Shown piece by piece: positions 1 through 6,248 of a stretch of DNA of 8,315 nucleotides; position 1 is the first letter of the stretch; each line of letters begins with the position of its first letter. A program made the translations under genes and the position numbers. Source of the stretch: Desulfobacterales bacterium. GTDB lineage: Bacteria > Desulfobacterota > Desulfobacteria > Desulfobacterales > JAFDCJ01. Below the pieces are notes generated by a model. That model saw nothing but the letters and a program-made list of their open reading frames with translations. It had not been told where the DNA came from and did not search any database. The stretch is taken from the NCBI GenBank assembly GCA_020345785.1, contig CP070771.1, positions 3,423,018 to 3,431,332 on the forward strand, written 5' to 3'.

Positions 1-155
1 TTATAGGCTTTATCCAGATCCTGCAGTTCCTGCCCCAGGGTGGTTGTGACTGTGGAAGATTCAGGTTTAACATCGGTTTTGCCGCCGCCGCATGCCACCA
101 CATTGACACTGACCAATGCGAGGAGAACCAAGGCACAAACTCTAAATAATCTCAT
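1..155 (-). CDS. Small lipoprotein, N-terminal part (runs off the window)
   Basis: The ATG at 155 sits six bases after a perfect GGAGG Shine-Dalgarno sequence. Fifty-one codons are visible before the window edge and no stop is reached, so the C-terminus is missing. Residues 1-21 form a typical lipoprotein signal: a basic MRLFR start, a hydrophobic core, then the lipobox VVAC with Cys22 as the predicted lipidation site, followed by GGG and a polar linker. The mature part is therefore predicted to be anchored in a membrane facing the periplasm. The last visible residues, LGQELQDLDKAY, resemble the start of the short helical SHOCT-like tails seen on many small lipoproteins, but too little is present to assign a family. 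It lies 64 bases downstream of the solute-binding protein gene on the same strand, with no clear terminator between, so co-transcription is possible. The function is unknown. Confidence 0.75.
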   Translation of the reverse strand, partial: MRLFRVCALVLLALVSVNVVACGGGKTDVKPESSTVTTTLGQELQDLDKAY

Positions 156-219
156 CTATGACCTCCTTTCTTTTAATACAATAAGCAGAACCTTTTTTAG
201 GTATTTTTGGAACCCAATA

Positions 220-1017
220 CTAGGGTAGCTCTTTAATCCAGGAATCATCCTGGAACCACCGCTTGTTCAGCAAATTGTTTTGACCGCTGGCTTCGACGAT
301 CTTCAGAAAATTGCCCAGCCAGTTGATCAGCAATGTATCCTCGGGTATTGCGATTCCGAGCGGCTCAATGGTAAATTTTGATTCACCGGCTACCAGCCCT
401 TTATCCTTGTAGCGGAAAGCGGTGAAAGCACAGAACGGGTAATCAGCTACGACTGCGTCTACTTTGCCCTGAAATAGCATATCCACCGCCTCGTCGTAGG
501 ATTTTGTCGGCACCAGCTTCGCCTTTGGGGCAGCCTGTTCAACAAAATTCTGACTGGTTGAGTTTTGCAGTGTGGCCACCTTAAATTGCGGGTTATTCAT
601 ACCTTCCGCCTGTTGCAGAGCGCCAATGTTTTGAGCTTTGGTTAAAATCCCCTTGCCGGAGATGTAATAAGGTCCGACAAAAGCGACCTTCAAATTGCGC
701 TCCATCGTCATGGTCATGCCGGACAGCACCATATCCACCTTGCCGGCTCTTAGCGCCGACAGCAGATCCGGGAAAGGTGTTGCGGCAAATTTTAATTTTA
801 CCCCCATACTCTTGGCAATCAGCTCGGCGAGGTCGGCCTCGTAACCAATGATTTTGCCTTCTTTATTGGTGACGTTCAGCGGCGGCTGATTGCCGCTGAT
901 CCCCACCACCAGCTCCCCTTTTTTAAGAATACCTTCAAGTGCTTTGCCCGCCGAGGCGATATTGGCTACCGCCAATACCATCACCGCGACAAGTACTAAA
1001 GCGACAGCTTTTTTCAT
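220..1017 (-). CDS. Periplasmic family-3 solute-binding protein (amino-acid type)
   Basis: This 265-residue protein has a Sec signal peptide (residues 1-23, cleavage predicted after ASA) and then a complete bacterial extracellular solute-binding family 3 domain. The opening LKKGELVVGISGNQPPLN is the classic first strand of the family. GYEADLAELIAKSMGVKLKF (59-78), LLSALRAGKVDMVLSGMT (85-102) and VAFVGPYY (111-118) follow in the usual order. Arg107 and Asp192 (in VVADYP) occupy places where family members contact the amino-acid carboxylate and amino groups. The length is normal. Such proteins bind amino acids or other small polar ligands for ABC importers, but no permease or ATPase gene lies beside it here; its neighbours are a c-di-GMP response regulator and a lipoprotein. 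It could feed a distant transporter or act as a sensor. The ATG is supported by AAGGAG, inside an unusual duplicated leader. The ligand cannot be predicted. Confidence 0.92.
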   Translation of the reverse strand: MKKAVALVLVAVMVLAVANIASAGKALEGILKKGELVVGISGNQPPLNVTNKEGKIIGYEADLAELIAKSMGVKLKFAATPFPDLLSALRAGKVDMVLSGMTMTMERNLKVAFVGPYYISGKGILTKAQNIGALQQAEGMNNPQFKVATLQNSTSQNFVEQAAPKAKLVPTKSYDEAVDMLFQGKVDAVVADYPFCAFTAFRYKDKGLVAGESKFTIEPLGIAIPEDTLLINWLGNFLKIVEASGQNNLLNKRWFQDDSWIKELP

Positions 1018-1067
1018 TCGTTTTCTCCTTTATGATATTATTTTGTTTTCGCCTCCGTGATATTATT
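1018..1067 (-). repeat. 25-bp tandem duplication of the ribosome-binding leader
   Basis: Two adjacent 25-base units, 1018-1042 and 1043-1067, match at 20 of 25 positions. On the minus strand each begins AATAATATCA, carries a purine-rich GGAG core and ends in GAAAAC. The proximal unit supplies the working AAAGGAG in front of the ATG at 1017. The distal unit has GGAGGCG but no start codon after it. This is direct sequence evidence for an old tandem duplication of the Shine-Dalgarno region. Any effect on translation, such as a standby ribosome site, is inference. Confidence 0.8.
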
Positions 1068-1070
1068 GGA

Positions 1071-1134
1071 GACAAAGACCTTTTGTCTACATCAATGGCC
1101 GGATCTATGTCAAACTGTTTTGTGGATATCCGGC
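1071..1134 (-). promoter_or_regulatory. Putative promoter of the solute-binding protein gene with inverted repeats
   Basis: On the minus strand TTGACA (1113-1108) is a perfect -35 match, followed after 18 bases by TAGACA (1089-1084), a weak -10 box. An inverted repeat, GACAAA-gacct-TTTGTC (1071-1087), overlaps the proposed -10 and start region. A second pair of 7-base arms, GCCGGAT (1098-1104) and ATCCGGC (1128-1134), brackets the -35 box. Such symmetry fits regulator binding or a leader hairpin. The promoter call is moderate because of the poor -10, and the start site is unproven. Confidence 0.4.
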
Positions 1135-1287
1135 GATTCTCAATGAATAGTTGATTCGAGGTTAAATGACTGAGATCTGTTTTTAATGAAATACCGGCAG
1201 TGTTGTCACCAAGAGAATCAATGATTTATAAAATATCAATAATTGGTTCCTTTCGGCTCCCCGATAGATCAAAATCCCCGATTCACT

Positions 1288-2832
1288 TCAGCCGGCTGAT
1301 TTGGGCAGGGGACCACATAAAATTTCGGCAAATTTTGATTTGAGCAACTCCAGGTCGAGCGGCTTGAGCATGTAGCCGGTAAATCCCATGGATTTGGCCC
1401 GCTCCTCGTTAAGATCAAATTCACTGGCGGTGATGGCAAGCACGGGGGTAATGTGCTTCGCATCCTCTTCCAATCGCCGGATGGCCTTAGTTAATTCATA
1501 GCCGTTCATTTCCGGCATTTCGATATCCGTCAAAACCACATCATAGTTATTTTTCTGAAACCGTTCCAGCGCTTCTTTACCGTTCACGGCGGTATCTACC
1601 TTATAATCCAGCGACGTCAGCTGGCTTTGCATGATTTCCAGATTAATCTCATTATCTTCAACCAACAGGATCGTCTCTATCCGACCGCATTTGTCGCTTC
1701 TGGATGCCTGCGCACCGGCGAGCATCTGGCGCTCCTCGTCGAAATCGGCAAAGGTCAGCGCAATGTTGCGGAAGGTGTCTTCCAGCTCAAGAAAAGCGTC
1801 GACGATATCGGGGTCAAAATGCTTACCTTTCCCTTCAACAATGATCTCCACAGCTTTTTCATGGGGAAACGGCGGTTTGTAAACTCGTTTGCTGATCAGC
1901 GCGTCATATACATCCGCTAAGGCCATTAAGCGGCCGGATATCGGAATGTCGTCACCTTTCAATCCTTGGGGATACCCCGAGCCGTCCCATTTTTCCTGAT
2001 GAGTAAAGGCTATTTCTCTGGCAAAATGCAGAAAGGAATCTCCGGCGAGTTTCTGTTCGGTAATACGCAGGGCTTCTTCTCCGTAGATCGTGTGTTTTTT
2101 CATCTCCTCAAATTCTTCATCCGTTAGTCGACCGGCTTTGAGCAGTACATTGTCGCGCACGCCCACCTTCCCGAGATCATGCAAGGGAGCGGACAGATAA
2201 ATCAACTCGATGGTATCATCCTGCAGCACATCACGAAATCTTGGATGATCCTTAAGTTTCACGGCCAGCGCCTTAACATAGTTCTGAGTCCGTTTGATGT
2301 GGCCGCCGGTCTCAGGGTCCCGGTATTCGGCCAGGGTTGCCAGGCTTTCGATAGTAACCGCCTGGGTTAATGCCAGCCTCCGTGTGCGCTCCTCAACCAA
2401 ATTTTCCAGATGGTCTTGATGTCGTTTCAGCGCCAGATGATTGCGCACACGAACTCTGACCAGTTCCGGGTTAATCGGTTTGGTGATGTAATCCACCGCA
2501 CCCAAACCAAGTCCCTTGGCCTCATCCTCTTCATCTGCTAATGCGGTGATAAATATTACGGGAATTTGGGATGTCCTTTCATTTGATTTTAATCTGCGGC
2601 ACACCTCATAACCGTCCATCTCCGGCATCATAATGTCCAGTAGAATGAGTGACGGTCTGGCCTTGTCGGCAATTTCCAGGGCGGTTTGCCCATTTTTGGC
2701 AGCAAGAAGTTTATAACCCAGGCCATCCAGAGTTTCATGCAGCAATTGAAGATTGGTGGTATTATCGTCCACCAGCAATATTTTTTCTTCCCGCCCGACT
2801 GGGTTGTTGGCGAAGGTCGTATTTTTTGACAT
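1288..2832 (-). CDS. REC-HD-GYP-REC response regulator, predicted cyclic di-GMP phosphodiesterase
   Basis: The product has 514 residues. Receiver domain 1 spans about 16-135, with the acidic pair D22/D23, phospho-acceptor D66 in LLDIMMPEMDG, T96 and K118. A charged linker helix (about 136-165) leads to an HD-GYP domain (about 166-350) with HDLGK at 218-222 and the signature HQEKWDGSGYP at 278-288. A second receiver (about 386-505) has E392/D393, D436 in LTDIEMPEMNG and K490. HD-GYP domains hydrolyse c-di-GMP to pGpG or GMP, so this is likely a cytoplasmic, phosphorylation-controlled switch. All key residues of both receivers look intact. HQE in place of HHE in the signature is, from memory, common in REC-HD-GYP proteins. 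No cognate histidine kinase is in the window. I chose the ATG at 2832, although its Shine-Dalgarno is weak (AGAAAG). An upstream in-frame TTG at 2898 would add 22 unconserved residues and has no ribosome site. Confidence 0.93.
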   Translation of the reverse strand: MSKNTTFANNPVGREEKILLVDDNTTNLQLLHETLDGLGYKLLAAKNGQTALEIADKARPSLILLDIMMPEMDGYEVCRRLKSNERTSQIPVIFITALADEEDEAKGLGLGAVDYITKPINPELVRVRVRNHLALKRHQDHLENLVEERTRRLALTQAVTIESLATLAEYRDPETGGHIKRTQNYVKALAVKLKDHPRFRDVLQDDTIELIYLSAPLHDLGKVGVRDNVLLKAGRLTDEEFEEMKKHTIYGEEALRITEQKLAGDSFLHFAREIAFTHQEKWDGSGYPQGLKGDDIPISGRLMALADVYDALISKRVYKPPFPHEKAVEIIVEGKGKHFDPDIVDAFLELEDTFRNIALTFADFDEERQMLAGAQASRSDKCGRIETILLVEDNEINLEIMQSQLTSLDYKVDTAVNGKEALERFQKNNYDVVLTDIEMPEMNGYELTKAIRRLEEDAKHITPVLAITASEFDLNEERAKSMGFTGYMLKPLDLELLKSKFAEILCGPLPKSAG

Positions 2833-3086
2833 GCGTCTGACTTTCTGCTCAGGTTGACAGAATTGAGGAGCTTCGCCCCAATGACCGAAACATTCCAATC
2901 GCTTGTTTGTGATATTCCGTTTACACTATGTTAATTTCGATTCAATGGCAATGCTATTTTTAATTAATCCACCCTGAAAAATAGAACTTGCAGGATTGTG
3001 AGTTGTTCTTTAACGCTTAAGCAGGCATCTAGATCGAAGGTTCGACGGATTAATTACCTTATGCTGTTCATTTTATATTACGATGC

Positions 3087-3124
3087 GTCGCTTTTGTCTG
3101 CATGCCAGCAGGTAGACAGGCGAC
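3087..3124. repeat. Imperfect hairpin in intergenic spacer
   Basis: GTCGC (3087-3091) pairs with GCGAC (3120-3124). After a 3x1 internal loop, TGTCT (3095-3099) pairs with AGACA (3114-3118), extended by one G-T and one C-G pair, around a loop of about 10 bases. An alternative inner pairing CTGC/GCAG is also possible. No T-run follows on either strand, so it is not a standard terminator. It may be a degenerate REP-like or dispersed palindrome. Confidence 0.45.
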
Positions 3125-3147
3125 AATGTCAGTGTTTATCATACTAT

Positions 3148-3165
3148 GAGCGCGTAGAGCGCGTA
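3148..3165. repeat. Tandem 9-mer repeat (GAGCGCGTA x2)
   Basis: Two perfect adjacent copies of GAGCGCGTA. The repeated GCGC cores are self-complementary, so the pair can fold back as GCGC-gtaga-GCGC, and a run of five T follows on the plus strand at 3166-3170. The stem is only four pairs, too short to call a terminator with confidence. Confidence 0.5.
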
Positions 3166-3346
3166 TTTTTCAGAAGGGCGTAATAAAGACAAATTTAGGC
3201 AGGCTTGGTCGCTTTTCAGCAATGGGGAGTTTGGCACCCTTCAAGGGTTCAGAGGCATAGAGGTTGGAAGTTTAAGCAAAATTAGAAAAGATCGACGCTA
3301 TCCTTTGCTTCAATCCGAAATCTCAAATCCGACTCCGACAATCGGA

Positions 3347-4093
3347 TCACCAGTTCCATTTGGTAAACAAATTCTCGATTTCGCCGGATCGGACTAATCG
3401 CGGGAAACGATGATCAAATATGTTTTTGAGCTTTTTACCCTTGATATTGCTGGCAAACACCAGATACCGATCGAGTTCCAGAACCGGCTCAACAGTGCAG
3501 CGGCTGACCTCGATAATTCCTTGATTTAGGACGGATTCCATGTCGTTGCGGGTATCCATGAAGAAGTCGACCTCATTTTGAGCGAGCCGGTGCAGAATAT
3601 CATCTCTGCGGTTGAATTCGGTTTTAACCACCGGGACTTCCAGATATTTGTCGTATGAGTAACCTTTAATCCAGGCAACCTTTTTATCTTTCAGCGTTGC
3701 CTGGCCGTTCCACTGCTCAAACCTGTTTTTTTTGAATAACGCCAGCACATAATCTTTAACAAAAGGATAGCGGGAAAACAGGGCGCCCTCGATCATTTCC
3801 GGATAGATTCCGACGGCGGCATCGACCCTGTTTTTTTTAACTAGGCTTACAGATCCATTGAACGACTGAATGATGAATTTGGTTTTGATGCCCAAAGGTT
3901 CATAGACCGCTCTGAATATATCCCAGTATAATCCGGTGCCGTCGCGGTTGGTTGCATTGGTCCACTCTTCACTTGCCATAATGATTTCATTGGGTGTATT
4001 GCCGGCCATGGCGGGAAAGCATATCGGACAGATCAAGATCAATAAGACGATGCAAATAATTTTTTTAACAGCGTTCAGAGATTCAGGGCTCAC
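3347..4093 (-). CDS. Divergent periplasmic family-3 solute-binding (transporter substrate-binding domain) protein
   Basis: This 248-residue protein has an N-terminal hydrophobic segment (about 11-28) ending in PAMA, a plausible signal-peptidase site after Ala30. The mature part opens with IIMASEEWTNATNRDGTGLY and FRAVYEPLGIKTKF, then SLVKKNRVDAAVGIYPEMIEG (83-103) and FSRYPFVKDYVLALFKK (106-122). These follow the strand order of type-II periplasmic binding domains, with TLKDKKVAWIKGYSYDKYL starting the second lobe. It lacks the conserved ligand Arg/Asp context of the 220-1017 protein, so its ligand is probably different. From memory, related lone proteins occur near signalling genes in sulfate reducers and may act as sensors. 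The start is GTG at 4093, with AAAGGA about 11 bases upstream; no better start exists before the signal sequence. No transporter partners are in the window. Confidence 0.82.
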   Translation of the reverse strand: MSPESLNAVKKIICIVLLILICPICFPAMAGNTPNEIIMASEEWTNATNRDGTGLYWDIFRAVYEPLGIKTKFIIQSFNGSVSLVKKNRVDAAVGIYPEMIEGALFSRYPFVKDYVLALFKKNRFEQWNGQATLKDKKVAWIKGYSYDKYLEVPVVKTEFNRRDDILHRLAQNEVDFFMDTRNDMESVLNQGIIEVSRCTVEPVLELDRYLVFASNIKGKKLKNIFDHRFPRLVRSGEIENLFTKWNW

Positions 4094-4322
4094 GGTGCAG
4101 GGTTTCCTTTCGTACGTACACCTAATCTTACGGGCAGGTATTTACTGTACGCTGTTTACTTGTATCGTCAGTAATTTCAAAAGCTTTAAATTTTTTTATC
4201 GTTTTCGATATTGCGTCAGGACCAGTTGATTTCCTGGATACATTTTGGTTGGGCGGATTGACACTCAATTCGCGCACAGCCGGGAATTGCTCATTTTTCG
4301 ACTGCAAATGAAGGTGAACCGG

Positions 4323-4351
4323 TTGAAAAATATTTGTACCAAGGTTATTGT
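4323..4351 (+). promoter_or_regulatory. Putative sigma70 promoter for the zinc-finger/TrmO pair
   Basis: TTGAAA (4323-4328) is separated by exactly 17 bases from TATTGT (4346-4351), giving five of six and four of six consensus matches. Transcription would start near 4358, just upstream of the AAAGGAG at 4371-4377. The -35 box overlaps the 8-base palindrome AACCGGTT (4317-4324). The rest of the spacer from 4094 to 4322 holds no convincing gene. Confidence 0.4.
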
Positions 4352-4386
4352 ATTGTGGTATCACTCATAAAAAGGAGAAAATTAGT

Positions 4387-4587
4387 TTGGGCAAGTGCGT
4401 GAATCACCCTGAAACAGAAACCAGTTATACCTGCATGAAACATAATATTTACATGTGCGAAGATTGCCTTGAATGCCGCGACCCGGAAATATATTGTAAA
4501 TATCGCTCATCTTGCCCGATCCACTTTTTAACCAAACGTAAAGGCAATCTGGATGAAGATGAGAAGACAAAGGCAGTGTCCGGTTAG
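4387..4587 (+). CDS. Small Cys/His-rich zinc-finger-like (B-box-like) protein
   Basis: The 66-residue product starts at TTG 4387, chosen because AAAGGAG (4371-4377) lies nine bases upstream; an upstream in-frame TTG at 4348 lacks a ribosome site. It has seven cysteines and several histidines in a dense array: C4-x2-H7-x8-C16-x2-H19-x4-C24-x2-C27-x2-C30-x6-C37-x5-C43-x2-H46. The first half resembles a B-box-type zinc finger. The CLECRDPEIYCKYRSSCPIHF segment (27-47) adds further possible metal ligands. The tail is charged and probably disordered. There is no signal peptide or membrane segment, so it should be cytoplasmic, binding one or two Zn ions or possibly an Fe-S cluster. It is followed after nine bases by the TrmO-family gene and is almost surely co-transcribed with it. 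The function is unknown to me; a partner or metallochaperone for a neighbouring product is inference. Confidence 0.75.
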   Translation: MGKCVNHPETETSYTCMKHNIYMCEDCLECRDPEIYCKYRSSCPIHFLTKRKGNLDEDEKTKAVSG

Positions 4588-4596
4588 GATATCAAA

Positions 4597-5079
4597 ATGA
4601 ACTTAATCAAGTATCGCCCGATCGGAATAATTCACTCGCCTTTCAAAACGCCTGAAGGCACACCCATCCAGCCGACAGGCGCGGCAGACGTTGAAGGGCG
4701 TGTCGAGATATTTCCGGAATATACCGAAGGATTGGATGATTTGGCGGGATTTTCTCACATTTTTTTGATTTATCACTTTCACTTGTCCAAAAAATTCTCT
4801 CTGAAAGTAACGCCGTTTTTGGACAGCCGTCAGCGGGGCTTATTTGCCACCCGTGCACCATCGCGACCAAACCCTGTCGGATTGTCGGTGGTGCGACTGG
4901 TCGCTATAACAAACGGCAACCTGACGGTGAAAGATATCGATGTGGTGAACGGCACACCGCTGCTGGATCTAAAACCCTACGTCCCGGCATTTGATGTCCG
5001 TAAAGTCGATCGGATCGGTTGGATCGGGAAAAGGACCGGGGAAATTGAAGGGACAGTGGCTGACAGCAGATTCAGTTAG
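4597..5079 (+). CDS. trmO: TrmO/UPF0066 family protein (TsaA-like tRNA m6t6A37 methyltransferase family)
   Basis: The 160-residue protein begins YRPIGIIHSPFKTPEGTPIQP, the N-terminal signature of the family. It contains LFATRAPSRPNPVGLSVVRL (82-101), the conserved SAM-binding block, and then DVVNGTPLLDLKPYVPAFD (115-133). The E. coli member uses S-adenosylmethionine to methylate the N6 of threonylcarbamoyladenosine-37 in tRNA. This protein is shorter than the E. coli one and matches the single-domain form found in archaea and many anaerobes, which may not all act on tRNA. The ATG at 4597 follows an AGGA seven bases upstream that overlaps the stop of the zinc-finger gene (TAG, 4585-4587), showing tight coupling. 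Its 3' end faces that of the MBL gene, 51 bases away. The family is certain; tRNA as the substrate is plausible but not proven in this context. Confidence 0.88.
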   Translation: MNLIKYRPIGIIHSPFKTPEGTPIQPTGAADVEGRVEIFPEYTEGLDDLAGFSHIFLIYHFHLSKKFSLKVTPFLDSRQRGLFATRAPSRPNPVGLSVVRLVAITNGNLTVKDIDVVNGTPLLDLKPYVPAFDVRKVDRIGWIGKRTGEIEGTVADSRFS

Positions 5080-5130
5080 TGTCCATCCGGAAAGGGTAAC
5101 GATAAAATGGATGAGTTTGGCACCCGGTTC

Positions 5131-5964
5131 TCAAAATTCCATTTGATTGCCCACGGTATTGAGATATACACGATCCCCAAATTCATTGGCAAGCGCCACC
5201 AACGCGCGCGGTCCGGTGCAATGCCCGATGCCGATCTTCGCCAGACCGTAACCTTGCAGATGATTCATGATCATTTCCAGCTTTCCATCAGAAGCTTTTC
5301 CCAGGTGTAGCCCGCCTAAAATAGCATGGATCTTACGTTTGCCCGTCAGGTGAGTCACATGGTTTAACGTGTTGATGACTCCCCGATGACTGCACCCCAG
5401 CAAAACCACGAGCCCCTTGTCCGTGTCGAGTATCAGCGCCAGGTCGTCCGGCAGGGTATCCGGGTCCACACCCCGGTCCTTTTGAAGAAAAAACCCGGAT
5501 TCGACGGCTTCAAAATCATTCTTCAGAGGAATTTCACCGGACGTCATAATTCCGGGAGCGATTTCGACGGGGGTCTCATCCAGTTTGACCGCTATGCCAT
5601 AGTTGTCGATGGCACTTTTATCGACGGGAATGCCGATATACTTGAAGCCATCACTTTTTTTCTTCACTTTGCGGCTAAAAACATCCGGATGTGCATATAA
5701 GGCAAAATCTGAGTTGCACGCGAGCAGACTTTGCAGTCCGCCCGTGTGATCATAATGGCCGTGACTTAAAACCGCGCTATTGATTTGGTTGAGTTCGATA
5801 CCCAGCACACGGGCGTTATTGGATATGGCAAGATTCTGGCCGGTGTCGAATAATATCTTGCGATCACCGGCCTCAATGTAAAACGACAGACCGTGCTCTG
5901 CGAGCAGCGATTTCCCGCCCTGCGCCACGGAATTTTCCACCAGGGTGGTGACGGTACATTGCAT
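5131..5964 (-). CDS. DHPS-like MBL-fold metallo-hydrolase
   Basis: The full-length protein of 277 residues has metallo-beta-lactamase-fold motifs in order: FDTG (39-42); SHGHYDHTGG, giving the HxHxDH dinuclear metal site H68/H70/D72/H73; GCSHRG with H193; GGLHLG with H220; and GIGHCTG with H248. GCSHRG plus GHCTG is typical of the subgroup related to the archaeal dihydropterin ribofuranosyl-aminobenzene-phosphate synthase (DHPS-like). The reaction of bacterial members is mostly undefined, so an activity on a pterin or a phosphorylated small molecule is only a hint from the family name. It has no signal peptide and is cytoplasmic. The ATG at 5964 is supported by GGAGG ten bases upstream. It is on the same strand as mrp, but a 284-base repeat-bearing spacer separates them, so it may have its own promoter. 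The C-terminus ends a short distance from the convergent TrmO gene. Confidence 0.9.
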   Translation of the reverse strand: MQCTVTTLVENSVAQGGKSLLAEHGLSFYIEAGDRKILFDTGQNLAISNNARVLGIELNQINSAVLSHGHYDHTGGLQSLLACNSDFALYAHPDVFSRKVKKKSDGFKYIGIPVDKSAIDNYGIAVKLDETPVEIAPGIMTSGEIPLKNDFEAVESGFFLQKDRGVDPDTLPDDLALILDTDKGLVVLLGCSHRGVINTLNHVTHLTGKRKIHAILGGLHLGKASDGKLEMIMNHLQGYGLAKIGIGHCTGPRALVALANEFGDRVYLNTVGNQMEF

Positions 5965-6022
5965 AGAGATTTATCCTCCAGCTTTATTGAGCCAACCTGG
6001 AAATCTGGAATTATGCCGAGAA

Positions 6023-6050
6023 ATGACGATTGTCGAATGACGAATGACGA
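6023..6050. repeat. Heptamer repeat cluster (ATGACGA)
   Basis: ATGACGA occurs at 6023-6029, 6037-6043 and 6044-6050. The intervening 6030-6036 (TTGTCGA) is a degenerate fourth copy, five of seven matching. The same word recurs in tandem in the other spacer at 7788-7801 (ATGACGA ATGGCGA). This suggests a dispersed intergenic repeat family rather than chance. Nearby are a 10-base perfect palindrome, CTATCGATAG (6074-6083), and a hairpin AATCCA-gattt-TGGATT (6099-6115). Confidence 0.6.
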
Positions 6051-6158
6051 TTTTTAGTGTCGCTTAGCTCCGTCTATCGATAGTTATAAAATCGGCAGAA
6101 TCCAGATTTTGGATTATCGATCATTATTCGAATCCATGTTTAAACCACCGATCTCACC

Positions 6159-6176
6159 TAATCAACTTAATCAACT
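6159..6176. repeat. Tandem 9-mer (TAATCAACT x2)
   Basis: Two perfect adjacent copies of TAATCAACT. The overlapping word CAACTTAATC is found here at 6164-6173 and again at 6232-6241, flanking the 46-bp inverted-repeat element. The flanking repeat might be a duplicated target sequence or simple low-complexity drift. Confidence 0.45.
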
Positions 6177-6180
6177 TTTA

Positions 6181-6226
6181 CCCGGTTAAATATTTCGTAG
6201 AAATCAGCGAAGCGGATTTAACTGGG
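6181..6226. repeat. 46-bp inverted-repeat element
   Basis: CCCGGTTAAAT (6181-6191) and ATTTAACTGGG (6216-6226) are inverted copies with a single mismatch that can pair as G-U in RNA. The 24-base interior begins with its own hairpin, ATTTC-gta-GAAAT (6192-6204). The element lies 22 bases beyond the mrp stop codon. On the minus-strand transcript it would form a branched stem but is not followed by a U-run, so it is a weak terminator candidate. It looks more like a dispersed palindromic element; it might also protect the 3' end of the mrp mRNA. Confidence 0.6.
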
Positions 6227-6248
6227 CAGTCAACTTAATCCACTATTA

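Larger units (their letters stand above)
2833..3346. other. Long intergenic region with structured motifs, no supported gene
   Basis: No open frame here has a convincing ribosome site or recognisable protein. The part next to 2832 must hold the leader and promoter of the response-regulator gene, but I see no clear -35/-10 pair. The centre contains a hairpin (3087-3124), a tandem 9-mer (3148-3165) and a 13-base dyad ACCCTT-C-AAGGGT (3236-3248). Just past the stop of the 3347-4093 gene is a small hairpin, TCCGA-caa-TCGGA (3334-3346), with no T-run after it. I recognise no tRNA or known small RNA. Confidence 0.5.

Noticed and set aside
2833..2898. N-terminal extension of the HD-GYP regulator from TTG at 2898
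   Set aside because: The 22 extra residues precede the normal receiver start, look unconserved, and have no Shine-Dalgarno sequence; the ATG at 2832 fits the domain edge.
2998..3183. 61-codon plus-strand frame in the long spacer
   Set aside because: It starts at GTG with AGGA only two bases away, crosses the hairpin and tandem repeat, and has no protein-like pattern.
3334..3346. Hairpin TCCGA-caa-TCGGA as terminator of the second binding-protein gene
   Set aside because: It has only five pairs and no T-run on the minus strand after it.
4128..4364. 78-codon minus-strand open frame upstream of the second binding-protein gene
   Set aside because: It has no ribosome site or recognisable motif, its product looks low-complexity and polar, and it overlaps the likely promoters of the genes on both sides.
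5107..5310. 67-codon plus-strand frame after the TrmO gene
   Set aside because: It is almost wholly antisense to the C-terminus of the well-supported MBL gene.
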